A stretch of DNA of 64,000 nucleotides from Cordia subcordata (GCA_028554755.1 JAPTOF010000028.1:1656501-1720500); one strand, 5' to 3'; positions 11,670 to 23,423 are shown, numbered from the stretch's first letter. Notes: a model not told the origin generated them from the sequence alone. Numbers and translations: made by a program.

Positions 11670-13559
11670 TGTTAGGAATAGTATGCCCTAAAGCTCACTT
11701 ATATATAATATTTTGGATGTTAAACAATGTATCATCATTTTGTTAAATGGCATTATGAGTTCCTTACATATTATCTCTGGTATGTTTTATTGATGTATGT
11801 ATAAAGGTCCCTTGACTAGAACTAATAACTTGGGTGCACAGTGAGGCTAGACGCACAGTAGGTCCAAGTCTAGATTTAGTCACATCATAAATTGAGTCTG
11901 TCATAGAATGGGTAGTGTTGGTCACTCTATCGGGATAAGGTTATATTGAGCAAGTCTCCTCGTTGAGGGTGATCTACCTAGGTCATTGAAGGACTTTTCG
12001 AATTTGTCTCAATAGTACGTGTGTCACGTATTAGACAGGACCATTGTGAGTATGTTTTCTAGAGGCGTACTATCAAATAAAGAAAACAAGAGACTCATTG
12101 CTACTAAATGATCATTGCTCTTAATCTTGAGCATATGTGGATGAACTAATAAAGTTAGGGTTTGGTACTTTGATTTACTTTGGGTGAGATCTTACTTTAT
12201 TAAGATCAACAGCCTCATGTGTTAAGTGCCAAGTTCTAATTAATTAGGACACACATGTGCAATATGGAATCTATGTGCCTCTTTTGCGATTGTCCAAATT
12301 TATCATCTGAATCTAGATCTAGTGATACTACCTTTATGGGTGTATCGGTCATATGGCTAGAGGGTCACTCCCAAGATCAAGAGATTCCATGACCAAGGAT
12401 GGTTGGCAATAGGACAAGAGACCCAAAAGAAAATATGTGGCTAAGGAGGTGATAGTACACAGGCCAAAAGACCAGCCTTAGTTGTGGGTATACATAGAGG
12501 GGCATTATGATCGGTTATTTAGTAGGTCAAAGACAAAGTTCACATTCTTTTGTGATAAGCTTTTGGGTAATAGCAATTATTCTTGGAGTGCAACTTTGAT
12601 CTTGTGGTGGAATAGATCGGAATTAAAAATAATTATTATTATGTCGCCTAGATCGGGCAAGGACATTTTTTATTATTTTTGGAAGCCAAGGTTAATTGTA
12701 TCTTCTTGGTCCCTTCCCTAATTGAAATGACTTTGAGAGAGTAATCTTGAAAGAGCAAATTCCATATTGTGGTACTAGCCTTATTGGGCCAAAGCTTGGA
12801 ATTAGGTTTGGGCTTTCTTTAGAGTCCAAGATAACCTAATTGAGCTTGGATGGTTTCTTATTGGGCTTGGGCCTCCACATGGATTATGGATTATGTGTTA
12901 GGCTTGGACTGTGGGCTTGGCCCAATCTTCCAAGACATGTGCTAGAAAGTTACTACAAAAAGAATTCAAATTGTACAAGTAACTTCCATGACATGTGGCA
13001 AACATTTACTACTAGGGAAAGTTTCCCACATGGAAAGTTTACAAGGTTTAGGTGCCAAAATTTGTCTATAAATAGGCAAGACCTTAAACCATTTCTAGCA
13101 TCCAAAAATTTTGTAGTTGATCTCTTCCATTTTGGCAAGAGAATACTACAACACATAGTATACACTTATTGTGTAATTTTTTTTTTACTCTAGATTTTCA
13201 AGAGCATATTACTTTGCTTCTTCCCACACAAGAGGCTATTCTCTAAAGAAAAGTCTCTTTAGCCATAGGGAAGATGACTAGGGAGTTGCATATTGCAACA
13301 CCCTTATAGTAAATTTTTTTTTTGGTGGCCTTGTTTGTGGGCAGGAATAAAGCTCGTGACCATTTTAGCTTCATCAAAGGCCCCATGCTTCAAGAGGTAA
13401 GCTTTACATTTTTTGCAAATAATATTTATGTTCTATATGTTCTTAAGCATGTTCTAGTGTGTGTTATGTGGTTATTTTATTTTCCTAGCATGTTTTTCTT
13501 AGTAGTATTTTTGAAAATATGGACTAGGATAGACTACGTGTAATATTATCGATCCTATA
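11670..13559 (+). repeat. 3' LTR of the Angela-like copia element
   Basis: It starts TGTTAGGAAT and ends ATCCTATA (the final CA has become TA). It is 1890 bp long and collinear with the 5' LTR at 4261-6138. Confidence 0.9.
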
Positions 13560-15238
13560 CTTTTAGGCTGCAAAATATGGCTTGAGAGATCCCTGGAAGT
13601 GATACAAAGCCATAGAAAATATGATGTGTGAATCGGAGCTAAAATGAGCAAGATATGAACGTTTTACTGTGAAGACTGGTCGACCTTCTGTTAAGGCCGA
13701 TCGATCAGCTAGGTCCCATCAAATAAGAATATGGGCCAATTTAGGCTGGTCGACCTGCCCCTAAGGCCTGTCCCTTGGCTAGGCCCTGGGCCCTGCCCGT
13801 TGATAGTTTTATTTAAGCCACTTTTCATCCATTTTTTGGGAGATCATCAACCCAATTCACACACCTAATTCCCTAAACCCTAAATCCACCTAAAACCACC
13901 TCACACACTGACTTCTAAATACATTTATCACTTAGAATCAAGAATCCAAAATGATCAAACACTAGGATTTAGGCATAGCTCATGGATTGTAAAGCTTGGC
14001 TATAGATAGAAGGGTTTCTCTCTTTTATCCTAAGTCTAGTTATGTATGATTAGAGCTATGTAAGATGATTATATCTTGTATTTATGGATTGATTACTACA
14101 TTTTATTAGTGGTAACTTGATGGATTTTTGTATATATGCTTTATGCTTAGGGTGTCAAAAGCTATTTCACATATATGTCTATGTGTTTATTGAAATGTCT
14201 CAATGATATAACAAATGTATATTGATGTCTATTTTGCTATTAACCATTTCTAAATCATTATTCTAGCATGTCTATGTGTTTGTGTTGTGCTTACATGAAA
14301 TAGGTATGACTATATACATGTCTATGTGTGTTTTAGCATAAATAGCTTCTATTGCTTACATGTCAGGTGATATTGCCTAAATTGGTGTAATCTAAGCATG
14401 TCCATGTGTTTAGTAGTAGATGCCCTAGATGTGTTTGTTTTGCGCTTTAATGTCAATTTCTTCTATTGTGATGCGATCGATGGTGCATAACTAGTAACTA
14501 GCCTAGGTCGAGTCCTTTTGGCTTTAAATCTGGCCAATAGAAGTTTGGATAGGTTTAGTTGACCTTAGTTCACTTAGTAAGGCTGGTTACTCCACCCTAA
14601 CACCCTAGGTTCATAAGGACCACACCGTAGCTCTGAGTGAGGCAAAGTTTAGGAACAGACTCGTACCGAGTCCTAGGTCAGATTGGGAAACAAATTAGTG
14701 GACTAAGTGCTAGGGTTAGAGCAATCTAAATCACCTAGAACCCTATTAGCTAGCCGTAATTCCTAAGTCGTAAAGACCACGCCGTATTGTTAGGTATCAC
14801 CACCTAGGGACGGATCCGCACTAAGACTTAGGGTACCAATTAGGAGGCTAATTAGAGGTCTAGGCTAAAGCATTTGGTATAATCCATCGAGCAACCCTAG
14901 CAAGATGCAGTAATCACCATAAATAAGATGTAATCATCCTAGTCCCCCTTTTCTGACGTTTGAATCCCCTTAAATCACTTGATTCCTCCGTCAACACAAA
15001 CACATCTTTTATTTCTGTGCCTTTATATTAGGTTTATCTTTTCTGAGCTCCCTTTAAACCAAAAACCCAAAAACATCATAGTTTAGGGACCCAGCACATA
15101 GCTCTTAAGACATACATAGCTTAGGACACCATATACGTTAGGTCTCCCCGTGGATTCGACCCCGTACTCACACATACTGTACTACACACGAGTCGTGTAC
15201 TTGTGGGCTATTTAGGCTTCTGCTTAAATAGCGTATCA

Positions 15239-15850
15239 AAGACAAACAAAGTTTTTTAATCAACAAAGATCCTTACCTGACCTCAGTCAATGATCTACTA
15301 AGATAATAAACAGCTTGTTCTTGGCCAGCCTCATTATCTTGTGCTAATAGACTCCTTTTGGATCCCTCCATGGCCAATAAACACAGCTTTAGCGGCCTTT
15401 ACTTATTGGGTGATACCAAGATCGACAGCTTGGTGAGGTATTTCTGAATTTCTTCAAAAGCTCGTTGACGCTCCTCTTGCCAAAGGAACTCGGTCTCGTT
15501 CTTCAGCTTAAGTAAAGGTGAAAATGACCTTATCATTCCAACAATGTTGGATATGAATCTTCTCAAGAAATTAATCTGATCTACCAATCAGTGGAGCTCC
15601 TTCTTGTTTTGAAGTGATGGCGCATTGATAATAGCTTTCCCTTTTTGGCATCTACTTTAATCATGCACTGATAAACCAAGAAACGTAAGAAATTCCCTGT
15701 GAAGACTCCCAAAAGCACACTTGAGAGAATTCATCTTAAGGTTGTACTTCCTCATTCATGAGAATACTCTTTGCTAAGATGAATTCTCAAGTATAACCTT
15801 AAGATGAATAATCCCAAGCAAAATAATATGAGAATTCCTTCAGGACTTGA
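15239..15850 (-). pseudogene. RT-connection domain and truncated RT of the Tat-like element (right part)
   Basis: On the minus strand the sequence runs KYNLKMNSLKCAFG (near 15740), AIINAPSLQNKKEL (near 15620), INFLRRFISN (15555-15585), FSPLLKLKNE, AFEEIQKYLTK, LLAQDNEAGQEQAVYYLSRSL (15290-15360) and KLCLSL at 15245. The front of the RT is missing. 'KEFSYYFAWDY' from the pre-RT linker is followed within 60 bases by 'KYNLK', so the fingers and palm with the catalytic YxDD are gone. An inverted repeat lies exactly at this junction. The domain continues on the far side of the solo LTR at 3864. Confidence 0.82.
15729..15809. repeat. Inverted repeat at the RT deletion junction
   Basis: Arms 15729-15749 and 15789-15809 pair at 20 of 21 positions around a 39-base loop. 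They sit between the pre-RT linker and the distal RT segment. The second arm looks like an inverted copy of the first. Confidence 0.85.
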
Positions 15851-15851
15851 A

Positions 15852-16097
15852 TTACGTCACTTTTAACTTTGGTGATAGTAGGCTACTGACATAGGCAGGC
15901 CAACTACTATTCTCGCACAGGAAGACTTTTTTCCAGGGGATCCTGCACATCTGCTCTTGTATTGTCAAGCTTTTTGGGGCAAGTTGTAAATCTTCGATCT
16001 TCAAGTCGACTAACACTGAATCGTCCTTATAAATGTAGTCGGCTAAGTGAAAGATTCCATGATTGCTGAAGGGCTTTAACTTGGTTACTTTCTTCAT
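15852..16097 (-). pseudogene. Protease-RT linker of the Tat-like element
   Basis: The open segment includes EDLQLAPKSL and PAYVSSLLSPKLK, which match the acidic linker that normally precedes RT ('...IYVSSLLP...') in plant Tat elements. It ends near the RT deletion. Confidence 0.65.
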
Positions 16098-16479
16098 TAT
16101 CTACGCGTAGGCCTCCATAGCTGATAAGGGATTACTCATGGCTCTCTAATGTTGTTTCCATGATTCGATAGCTTTACCTCTAAAAAGCTCAGAAGGACTG
16201 AGGTTGTAATGATTGCCCCTAATCTAAGAGAGACTTGGCCAATGTCGTCTTCATAGTAATAGGCTTTAGCCATATTGGAACTCATTGAGAAAGGCCGTTC
16301 ATCAGCCTAAACTAGCTCTGGCTTTCCATCATTCCATAGAATAAGACATTAGTGAAGAGAAGATGGTAAACGCATATTGGTATGGATCAAATCTCATCTC
16401 GACAAAGCGTTATAAGTTGTTACTAATTCCACTATGAAAAAGCATACCCACGATACTTTGCTTCCCATAGTGAACTCTA

Positions 16480-16700
16480 TTGGCAGTACACCCTTTGGTT
16501 TAATAGCCTCTCTAGTGAAGCTAGCTATAAGGATGTCGACCTACGGGCATAATGTTGATTGCTACTCTATTGTCTGCGAACACTCTAGTCATCGGTTATT
16601 CTTCAAAGTGGGCCACGATGTAGAGTGGTCTCACATGCTGAGAAAGATGAACAGGAAGTAGCTTGGTCAAGATTTGCAAAGCATCCAACATTTCACTGCC
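16480..16700 (-). pseudogene. Aspartic protease remnant of the Tat-like element
   Basis: Minus-strand translation gives 'RPLYIVAHFEE' and 'VFADNRVAINIMP'. In working elements of this group this position reads L-V-D-N/S-G-A/S. Here Gly is replaced by Arg, so the catalytic loop is damaged. Stops lie on both sides. The call rests on the motif and its place between gag and RT. Confidence 0.55.
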
Positions 16701-18002
16701 TTCCTCCTCGTGACGTTCCTCAAGTTCAATGAGGATTTCAGGCTGGACTTCCAGCACACCTACCCTGAACACATCCCCCTCTAGGCATGATTGTTGATTG
16801 TTAGGCGCTTAAAAGATTAGTGGTAAGGTAAAAGCCATATTGACTGAAAGCTCAATTGTCTCTACGTGAATCTTATCAGTTTTGGGTTTCTCGTCAATAG
16901 AATCTGCATCAGCCTGTCCTATTTTGCCTTGTTCTACCAAACATGATTCATCCTCTCAAACGTCCTCCCAATCTCCAGGTCGTTGTTTCTCATTTGGAAT
17001 GAAAGACTATGGGTCCAAAAGTTGCTCTGAGAGTTGTTCCTACTTATCTTTTTTAGCGTATTTTGTAGTTGCTTACTTCCTCATATACCTCCATTTCTGG
17101 GTTCTGGTCATCCCAGAAGGACCAGGCTTTGATGAAGATGCTTGCCTGGGTCATGGGGCTACTATGTTCTATTCTATAAATAGGCTTAACTGGAGGTCTA
17201 TACGTTCTAGCTCATTTTTGCGCCCACTGTGAACTTGCATTGATACAAGAATAAAAAGAACTTGATGGTTAGACCATAACTGTTACTTCTAGTATCTTTA
17301 GCCCCAGCCTTTCGATGAACCTGTCAAGAACGGACTGCTTGAGTGGTGGCCCCAAAATGGATAACTACGTTCGATTGATTGTTAATGCCTCCTGAATTTC
17401 CTCCCAATATCTTTCGGCAAACGACAACCTCTAGTGGATCAAAAGCCATTCTCGCTTGACCCTGTGACCATGATGTAACCTAGTGTATAGTTCCACTATT
17501 TGAATTGACGAGTGTCGATGTCTAACTGTTGTCCATCTTCGAATTCGAGGTCTTTTGTCACACTGCCAAGTCTAGCTTCAATTGTCTTCTCTCCATCTTC
17601 TTGCTACCTTGTTGACTTTGATGAAAAGATGCCCTTAGTTAGATGTCGTTTAATCTGCAACAACTCTCGGCAGCACCAGATGCACATAAAGTTAAGAATA
17701 TTTAGTTCTTGTTAAGGGGTCAACTTGATACCTCTTTCCAGTAAGCATCATATAAGATTCCTTATTAGCTGCTGCTTCTTGTGAAGCTTTTATAACCTAG
17801 GATGCCTGTAACTGATCCTCCTTGGGCTTGACATGCCTTAGGTTAACCTTCTCATCTGGTTTTTCCATGGTGGGTTCCTTTCCTTTTGACATTCTCTTTA
17901 GATCATGGGGAATCTCCTTTCTCTTGAAGCTCTAGGATAAGGTGCTTCAGAAGTCAGCTACCACCATGTTGGCTCTAGCCTCCCAAGGAAATGGATTCCT
18001 AT
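16701..18002 (-). other. Decayed gag-protease linker of the Tat-like element
   Basis: Only short open stretches remain. Position and base composition suggest the gag C-terminal and linker region. I recognise no further domain. Confidence 0.4.
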
Positions 18003-19642
18003 CGATTGCTATGATTCTTTGGAAACCTAATCTTCCCATCATCGATGGCTTTCTGAATTGCATTATGTAAAACTAGTACGGAACCAGAAGTAATGCCATT
18101 TACAATAATGTCTGTCGCATAATTCTTCAGGTGGAAAATCCTGTGCCTTGGCGAGAGTCTGATCTACTTGTCCTTCAGCATCCTACCAAAGATTGCCTCT
18201 GCCTTGGTTATGTCGAAGGTATACTACTTACCAACCTTTGTCTCATCTCTCCATGATGGCTGATTATTACTTGCCCTATTGTGAGATTGAACTCCCAGCT
18301 TTGTCAGGGCTTGGCACACATATCCGCTCCTTCTGGCAATCTCGACGAGTGAAACTTTATCTTCACCTAGCGCATGATGGTCGCAAACCTATACTTGCCT
18401 GCTGATTGGTTCTATCATATGTATAGCTATAGTGTTTGGCTTGAACTTCTCTCCTGCTTCACAGAGCAAGTCCTCGTATTTCACAATGTAGATCGCTAGT
18501 TGAAATAAGTCTGTGAACAATTGTCACTCAAATTTCTTTCTGAGTTCGAAATTCAAACCTTCTAACTCGCTTCATATACTTCTTCGAGCCTCGAGTGCCA
18601 CCTGTTGTGTCTCTATTCGAACCACTCGATAAACTGGTCCGCTGTTTCACGAAGGGCTTGTGTCATCTTGGCCATATCTACCACGATCACATTTGGCTCA
18701 ATCCCGTCCTAGAACATTCTTTCCATATCGGCCCAAGTCTGCACCAAATTTGGCCACAACTTGGCATACCACTAAAAAGCTAACCTTGTCAAAGAACTCC
18801 CAAAAAGATGTAATTTGAGATAATCATTACACACAACTTCTCCGTATTGGGTCGTGAATCTCACAATATGCTCTAAAGTTGACTGATTATCCTCTCTAAA
18901 GAACAATGTAAATTTAGGGGCTTTAAAACCTCTTGGGAACTTTATGACACAGTTAACCCTTTCTGGGTAAGGCCTACCACAGGTTGGCCGTGGGTTGGCC
19001 TGTGCCCCAGGCCCCAGATGTTTTTGCAACATTTCGGCCACCATTTCATGTACAGTTCCTGGGTCAACATCAAGAGCTATTTACTATGGCACCTAGCCAC
19101 CCACTTGAGGCCATGGCTTTTTCAGTTGTGCTTACTGCCCCCCAGTATCCAGGCCACAGGTGATACATATTAGGGTAGTGCTGCTTGGTTCACTCTATAC
19201 ATATTTGCTCCTACAATTATATATGGATCTTAGACTCCTTGGTGCCCTAAAGCTAGTCGTACTCTTTCTTGTGGTAAGGCTGGCATGGGCTCTGTCTGAA
19301 CTCGAGGTTGTTATGCATTTAAGGGTGCAACCAGTGACTCGAGCCTAGTAGAAGCCCCATTAACTCCATAGCAGGGTATCCAAATTGTACACCAGGATTG
19401 TGCTTAACACAAAACCTATTAGAGATGGTAGCTCAAGATCTCATGCGAACTTGGCCAAACTTCATATACCTCGTTGCTTGTGGTGGATTATCCCCAGGCC
19501 ACTGCCGAATCGTCTCTGATTGATTCACCATGGCCTGAAGGTTTGGTTGCTGACCTCTACGAGCACCATCAAAAGATTGGGTCGAACCAAATATCCTCTG
19601 CTCGATGTTTTCCCTTAGCTGGGTCATCAATAGACACATCAC
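18003..19642 (-). pseudogene. gag of the Tat-like element
   Basis: On the minus strand the order is an N-terminal Gln/Arg-rich segment (19433-19642), the core 'PYPERVNCVIKFPRGFKAPKFTLF' region (18772-19044, with STLEHIVRF and LKLHLFGSSLT), and a later segment with YTFDITKAEAIF (about 18215) and 'AIQKAIDDGKIRF' (about 18020). These are characteristic of the gag protein of plant Tat elements. Frameshifts and stops separate the pieces. The 5' end is cut by element B at 19716. Confidence 0.8.
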
Positions 19643-19715
19643 ATCTGTGACCTACTAGCTGATGGCATGGCCAATATTGTGAAAGTGAGTCTCACTGTTG
19701 AGTTGTGTAGCCCTA

Positions 19716-21289
19716 TGATATATGTGTTTTGTGTATGTCTGTATATGTTGTTTGCATACACTTCTTAGGGTGTTTTAGAGCCCATTTGTGTGCATTTAGT
19801 ATAGAGTTTATGCATATTTGTTAATAGTTGAGCATAAGGTAAATAATTGCATAAATGCTACACTAAGTGCACTAATTGCATGACTTAGGTGCATTTTGGG
19901 TGAAGTTGATGCTTGAGCTTAAATGAAGAATTTTGGAAGAATATTGATGAAAATTTGATATTCTAGAATAAGATTCAAGCATGCTAGATGATACACGAGG
20001 CCAAGAAGGAAGTACCAGAGAAAACGAAAATGAAAATAGAGCTAATACGAAGAAGATATCCTACTACAAGCCGACCCCCTGTTCCAGTACCGATCAACTG
20101 GTAGTGTCGGTTGGTTAGGTCTTTCGGTAGTCGTGTTGAAGGCCTATTTAAAGCTTGTTTCAGCTCATTTGTAGTGGAGGAACTTTATTTTCTTAAATCC
20201 TAATAAACCCTAACCCTCTACCCACTTCACCAAACACCCAAAACCACTATCCCACACCAAACCAAGCTAGAACTAAAGCTTATAACAAGATATTGAAGGA
20301 TTTTGCTTTAGATTTGAGTAAGAGTTTGAAAGGGAGTTCCTTATTCCTTTTCTTATTCTTGTAAACATGCATTGTAATTGAGTTAGATTTAGGGTTGATT
20401 GATGTTATATTTTAGCTTAGGGCTTTGAATAAAGGATTTTTGTGTATCTTTCGCTCTTAATACATGTTTGTTTACCTAAATCTATGGCATGATTCAATAT
20501 GTCTATGTATTGAAAATCAAGCATGTCTATGTGTTTGTTAAAATGCCTAAGTGAACTTGCATGTTTTATTTGTACTTCAAATTCTTTTATCTACTTATAT
20601 GGGTGACGTGATTGTGTTTAATACATGCCTTTGCTTAGTAGAGTAGGCTTTGGCTTTAAACCCAGCCAATAGGTTACATGCATTGTTTAGTCGAGTTTAG
20701 GTGCTAGTTCTTGGCTTTAAACCTAGCCAAGCAGATAAGTTAACCTAGACTAGAATATCCCTCACTCACGTTAGTGTTGGTTAATCAAGTCTTAACATCA
20801 CGTAGTGTTTAGGTACTAGTCCTTGGCTTTAAACCCAACCAAGAAGATAAGTTCTAAGTACGAGTTACGTAGACTATGAGAGATTGGCCTTTAGCTTTAA
20901 ACCTAGCTAATGAGTTGAACCACTAGTATTGGTTTAGAGACCCACAATCAACACAATGGCAATAGAAGTCTCAAGCCATAGATAGACCTAATTTGTTATC
21001 ATAGCCTAAGTCTAGCTGCAATGCAATCGCCTAGGTCCCCTTCTTCTTTGTTAGGTTTCCTTCCTTAGCTTGGCACCCTTAAGTTCCTTCATAGTTTAGG
21101 TTTATTTTCCTTTTTCTGAGCTCCCTTCCATCCTAAAGAAAGCACACACATGCCATGTAGCTAGTTTTAGGCACTCGAGCACATAGAGACCAAACTAAGG
21201 TAGCCTCCCTGTGGAGACGATACCCGCACTCGAATCCACTATACCACAAACGATTCATACGCTTGCAAGTGTAAAACTTGACACGATCA
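19716..21289 (+). repeat. First LTR of the pol-less Athila-like element
   Basis: It runs from TGATATATG to ...CACGATCA (1574 bp). It contains the motif CATGTCTATG near 20500 and 20523. Several copies of a hairpin-forming TTGGCTTTAAACCYAGCCAA motif lie between 20648 and 20910. Its start matches 25061 onward and its end matches 26517. Confidence 0.88.
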
Positions 21290-21295
21290 AGTTTT

Positions 21296-21309
21296 TGGCG
21301 CCATTGCCG
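21296..21309 (+). promoter_or_regulatory. Primer-binding site (tRNA-Asp type)
   Basis: TGGCGCCATTGCCG differs slightly from the canonical TGGCGCCGTTGCCGGGGA, which is complementary to the 3' end of tRNA-Asp and is used by Athila-type elements. It starts six bases after the LTR end. Confidence 0.85.
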
Positions 21310-21501
21310 CAAAGGCACGATATTAGTTCTTCATGTGCTTTTATGTTTGTGATTAGTTGCTTGCGTGTGCTCTATCTTTACTTGCTTTCCATTATTCAAC
21401 AACTACCAAAAAAGCTGAAAAATCTTGAAAAACCCCGAAAAAATTTGAAAATTTTCAAAATTCAAAAAAAAATTGAGTGAAGAGGTTTTACTTGTGATTC
21501 A

Positions 21502-23423
21502 TTGAATATGACTAATCTTAATGCTTCTTGGTGGTCACTAGTATCCTCTTCCCTACCACCTGAACGTGTTCCAAAGGCATGTCGCTTGTGTGGAAGTTAT
21601 GAGCATCCAACCATCTTTTGTCCCCATAAAAATCCCCAGTCTAGGGCTAGTGCTAATTATGACTCCTATAGTCATGCATCATCTCATGCACCTTCATTTA
21701 GAAATCATGACTAGAGGGATGCATATTCTTATCATTGTAATCTATGTGGAATCCATGATCATGATTTCAATTTTTATCCTACCTTCCACCCTTATCCCCA
21801 ATTGCATGCAACGCCCAAGAACGCCCTAGCAATCATATGCCCATGCATGCATCAACATCTTATTATCATGATTCTAGGGAGCAACATCATGCGTTTTCAT
21901 CATAGGGTCAAGATAACTCTTCATTCCATTCACCTCTAGTTTCGATTGTCCACCTCTAACACTTTCTTTTCCTACCCATGCCTCTCCCAAGTTTTTTTTA
22001 TAGTTATGCACAAAATGATTTTCAATATGATTACCATTTCTACTCGGTCAAACCTTCTTCTTTTAGGTCTTCACAAGATGAAAAGATTGCCTATCTCCTA
22101 TTCGTCCTTCAATCTAATCGAGAGAGACAAGATGGCATGATGCAACAAATTGACTATCTAGGTGAGTGCTTGAAGAGAGAGATTGAGAGTAAGCAACCAA
22201 TGGTTTGAAGTCTTGAGATATCTTTAGATCGGGTTGAAGAGATAGAAGAGAGACCTGGAGATTAGAGACATAGTAGTGAACATGATGATGTTACAAAGGA
22301 AATTAAACAAAGAGATAGATAAAGAGATCACATTTTGTAGTGAGAATGAGAGTGAGCATGATAGCAATTTGGTTCTTGATGACTCTTTTGGCCATGCTTT
22401 GGAGGAAGTAGTACCTTATCCTCCCATGCTTTCATTGTAGCCCATTGAGTCACATGAACCTACCTCTTTCTCTTGTCCCACACTTCACACACACATAGAG
22501 GTTGAGTCTCATGTCAATAATACTTAGTTGCATTTCAAGTCAGCATTTTGGGAGTTTAGCACGCATTCTTCCCTTAAGCATTCATGCATACATGATGAAG
22601 AATCCGTTGAGTCCTCTTTGTCCCTTCCATGTGAAGAGCGTGATGAGAAGATGACGACCATTAGTGATGAATTTGTGGAAGCATTTGATGAGATATTAAT
22701 TAGTGTGGATCTAGAGTCATCTATAGAACATCAATTTCAGAGTTGTTACATGATAAGTCTCTTGGACTTAAGGATTATTGTGTTGAGGAGAATAGCCACT
22801 CCAAGAAAATGCTTAAGGAAGAAATTGATGAGCTTGAAATTGCGATATGTGGGGCTTTGAGTGTGTTTGATGACTCGTTGTTGATACCTTCTTCTACCCT
22901 CTCTACTAGGGAATTGATTGATGAGGTCAAGCGTTTTCTTGATGAACATGAACCTTTCCTTAGTGTGAGTGAGCCAATTAAGAGTGAGCCCACCCCTTGT
23001 GAGGAGTTAGAGCGACGTAGGCTTGATAATGTCATGTCTTATAGAGAAGAAGAGTGTAGCACTTCAAACTCCCTTATCTTTGACCATCTCTCTCCAAGTG
23101 TTTTTCCTACTCCCCTTTCCCATTCCATTGAGTCTCCCTCTTTAGAGCTCACATTCATGCCTTCTTTCATAGAACACTTTCACCTAGGCTTAGAAAACAC
23201 TTCTCCCACTTTGCATGCATTAGACCTATCTTTGACTCATAGGGAAGGTGTGTTTTTAGCCCTTGATTATGAGGAGAAGGCCGTGGGGTGGCTAATTAAA
23301 GAGCAAGTTGGACATGATTCTTCACGTTTGAGCATGCTTCATTCCACACTTGTGCACACATATTCATTTGATATTTTGGGGTGGGATCTTGAAAAGGGGT
23401 ACACCATGCATTCATCGCCCTAA
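21502..23423 (+). pseudogene. Unrecognised ORF of the pol-less element, with N-terminal CCHC zinc knuckles
   Basis: The ORF opens just after the primer-binding site. Its first part (NASWWSLVSSSLPPERVPKA) is followed by a perfect CX2CX4HX4C knuckle (CRLCGSYEHPTIFC). A second, degenerate one follows (CNLCGIHDHDFNFYP). A TAG at 21712 separates them. A helical segment (EKIAYLLFVLQSNRERQDGMMQQIDYL) lies near 22078-22165. A long acidic Ser/Glu/Pro-rich open frame (22743-23423, 226 residues) closes the region with no domain I can name. There is no capsid-like gag core and no pol. An element at the right edge of the window starts its internal region with the same phrase. It could be a diverged gag or an RNA-binding packaging protein. 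Confidence 0.6.

Larger units (their letters stand above)
4261..13559 (+). mobile_element. Full-length Ty1/copia retrotransposon with long LTRs (Angela-like), inactivated
   Basis: Two LTRs of about 1.88 kb flank a leader, gag, protease, integrase, RT and RNase H in copia order. The 5' LTR is followed by a primer-binding site complementary to initiator tRNA-Met, and the 3' LTR is preceded by a purine tract. The flanks GTTTT (4256-4260) and CTTTT (13560-13564) look like a 5-bp target duplication with one change. The first 60 bases of the two LTRs differ at four positions, so the copy is not recent. Long LTRs beginning TGTTAGGA...TGCCCTAA resemble the Angela lineage; that lineage call is inference. 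Many stops and frameshifts break the polyprotein. Confidence 0.9.
3870..15238 (+). mobile_element. Solo LTR (Athila-like) interrupted by a Ty1/copia element
   Basis: The outer parts (3870-4260 and 13560-15238, about 2.07 kb together) form one LTR. The left end reads 'AGATGTGTTC', where related LTRs at 19716 and 25061 read TGATATATG and TGATGTGTG. The right end is '...GCGTATCA', preceded by a 'CCCCGTGGATTCGACCCC' phrase typical of the end of such LTRs. No primer-binding site or internal region follows; the sequence goes straight back into the gypsy connection domain. It is therefore a solo LTR left by recombination. It repeats a CATGTCTATGTGTTT-type motif four times (14176-14410) and contains TGGTCGACCT twice. 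Confidence 0.78.
1..19715 (-). mobile_element. Decayed Ty3/gypsy retrotransposon, Tat-like (dual RNase H), split by nested insertions
   Basis: Read right to left on the minus strand, the order is gag (about 18003-19642), protease (about 16500-16660), pre-RT linker (15852-16097), RT remnant and connection (15260-15850), a second RNase H (about 3190-3733), and integrase (about 2155-3012). An antisense ORF follows at the left. The gag phrase around 'RGFKAPKFTLF', the RT-connection phrase 'INFLRRFISN' and an extra RNase H after the connection domain are typical of plant Tat elements. A solo LTR at 3870-15238 splits it. Element B cuts off its 5' end at 19716. RT and integrase each carry an internal deletion, and stops are frequent. 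No LTR belonging to this element is visible. Confidence 0.82.

Noticed and set aside
22746..23035. Minus-strand frames opposite the acidic ORF
   Set aside because: They are shadows of the 22743-23423 plus-strand frame, which shows coherent composition.
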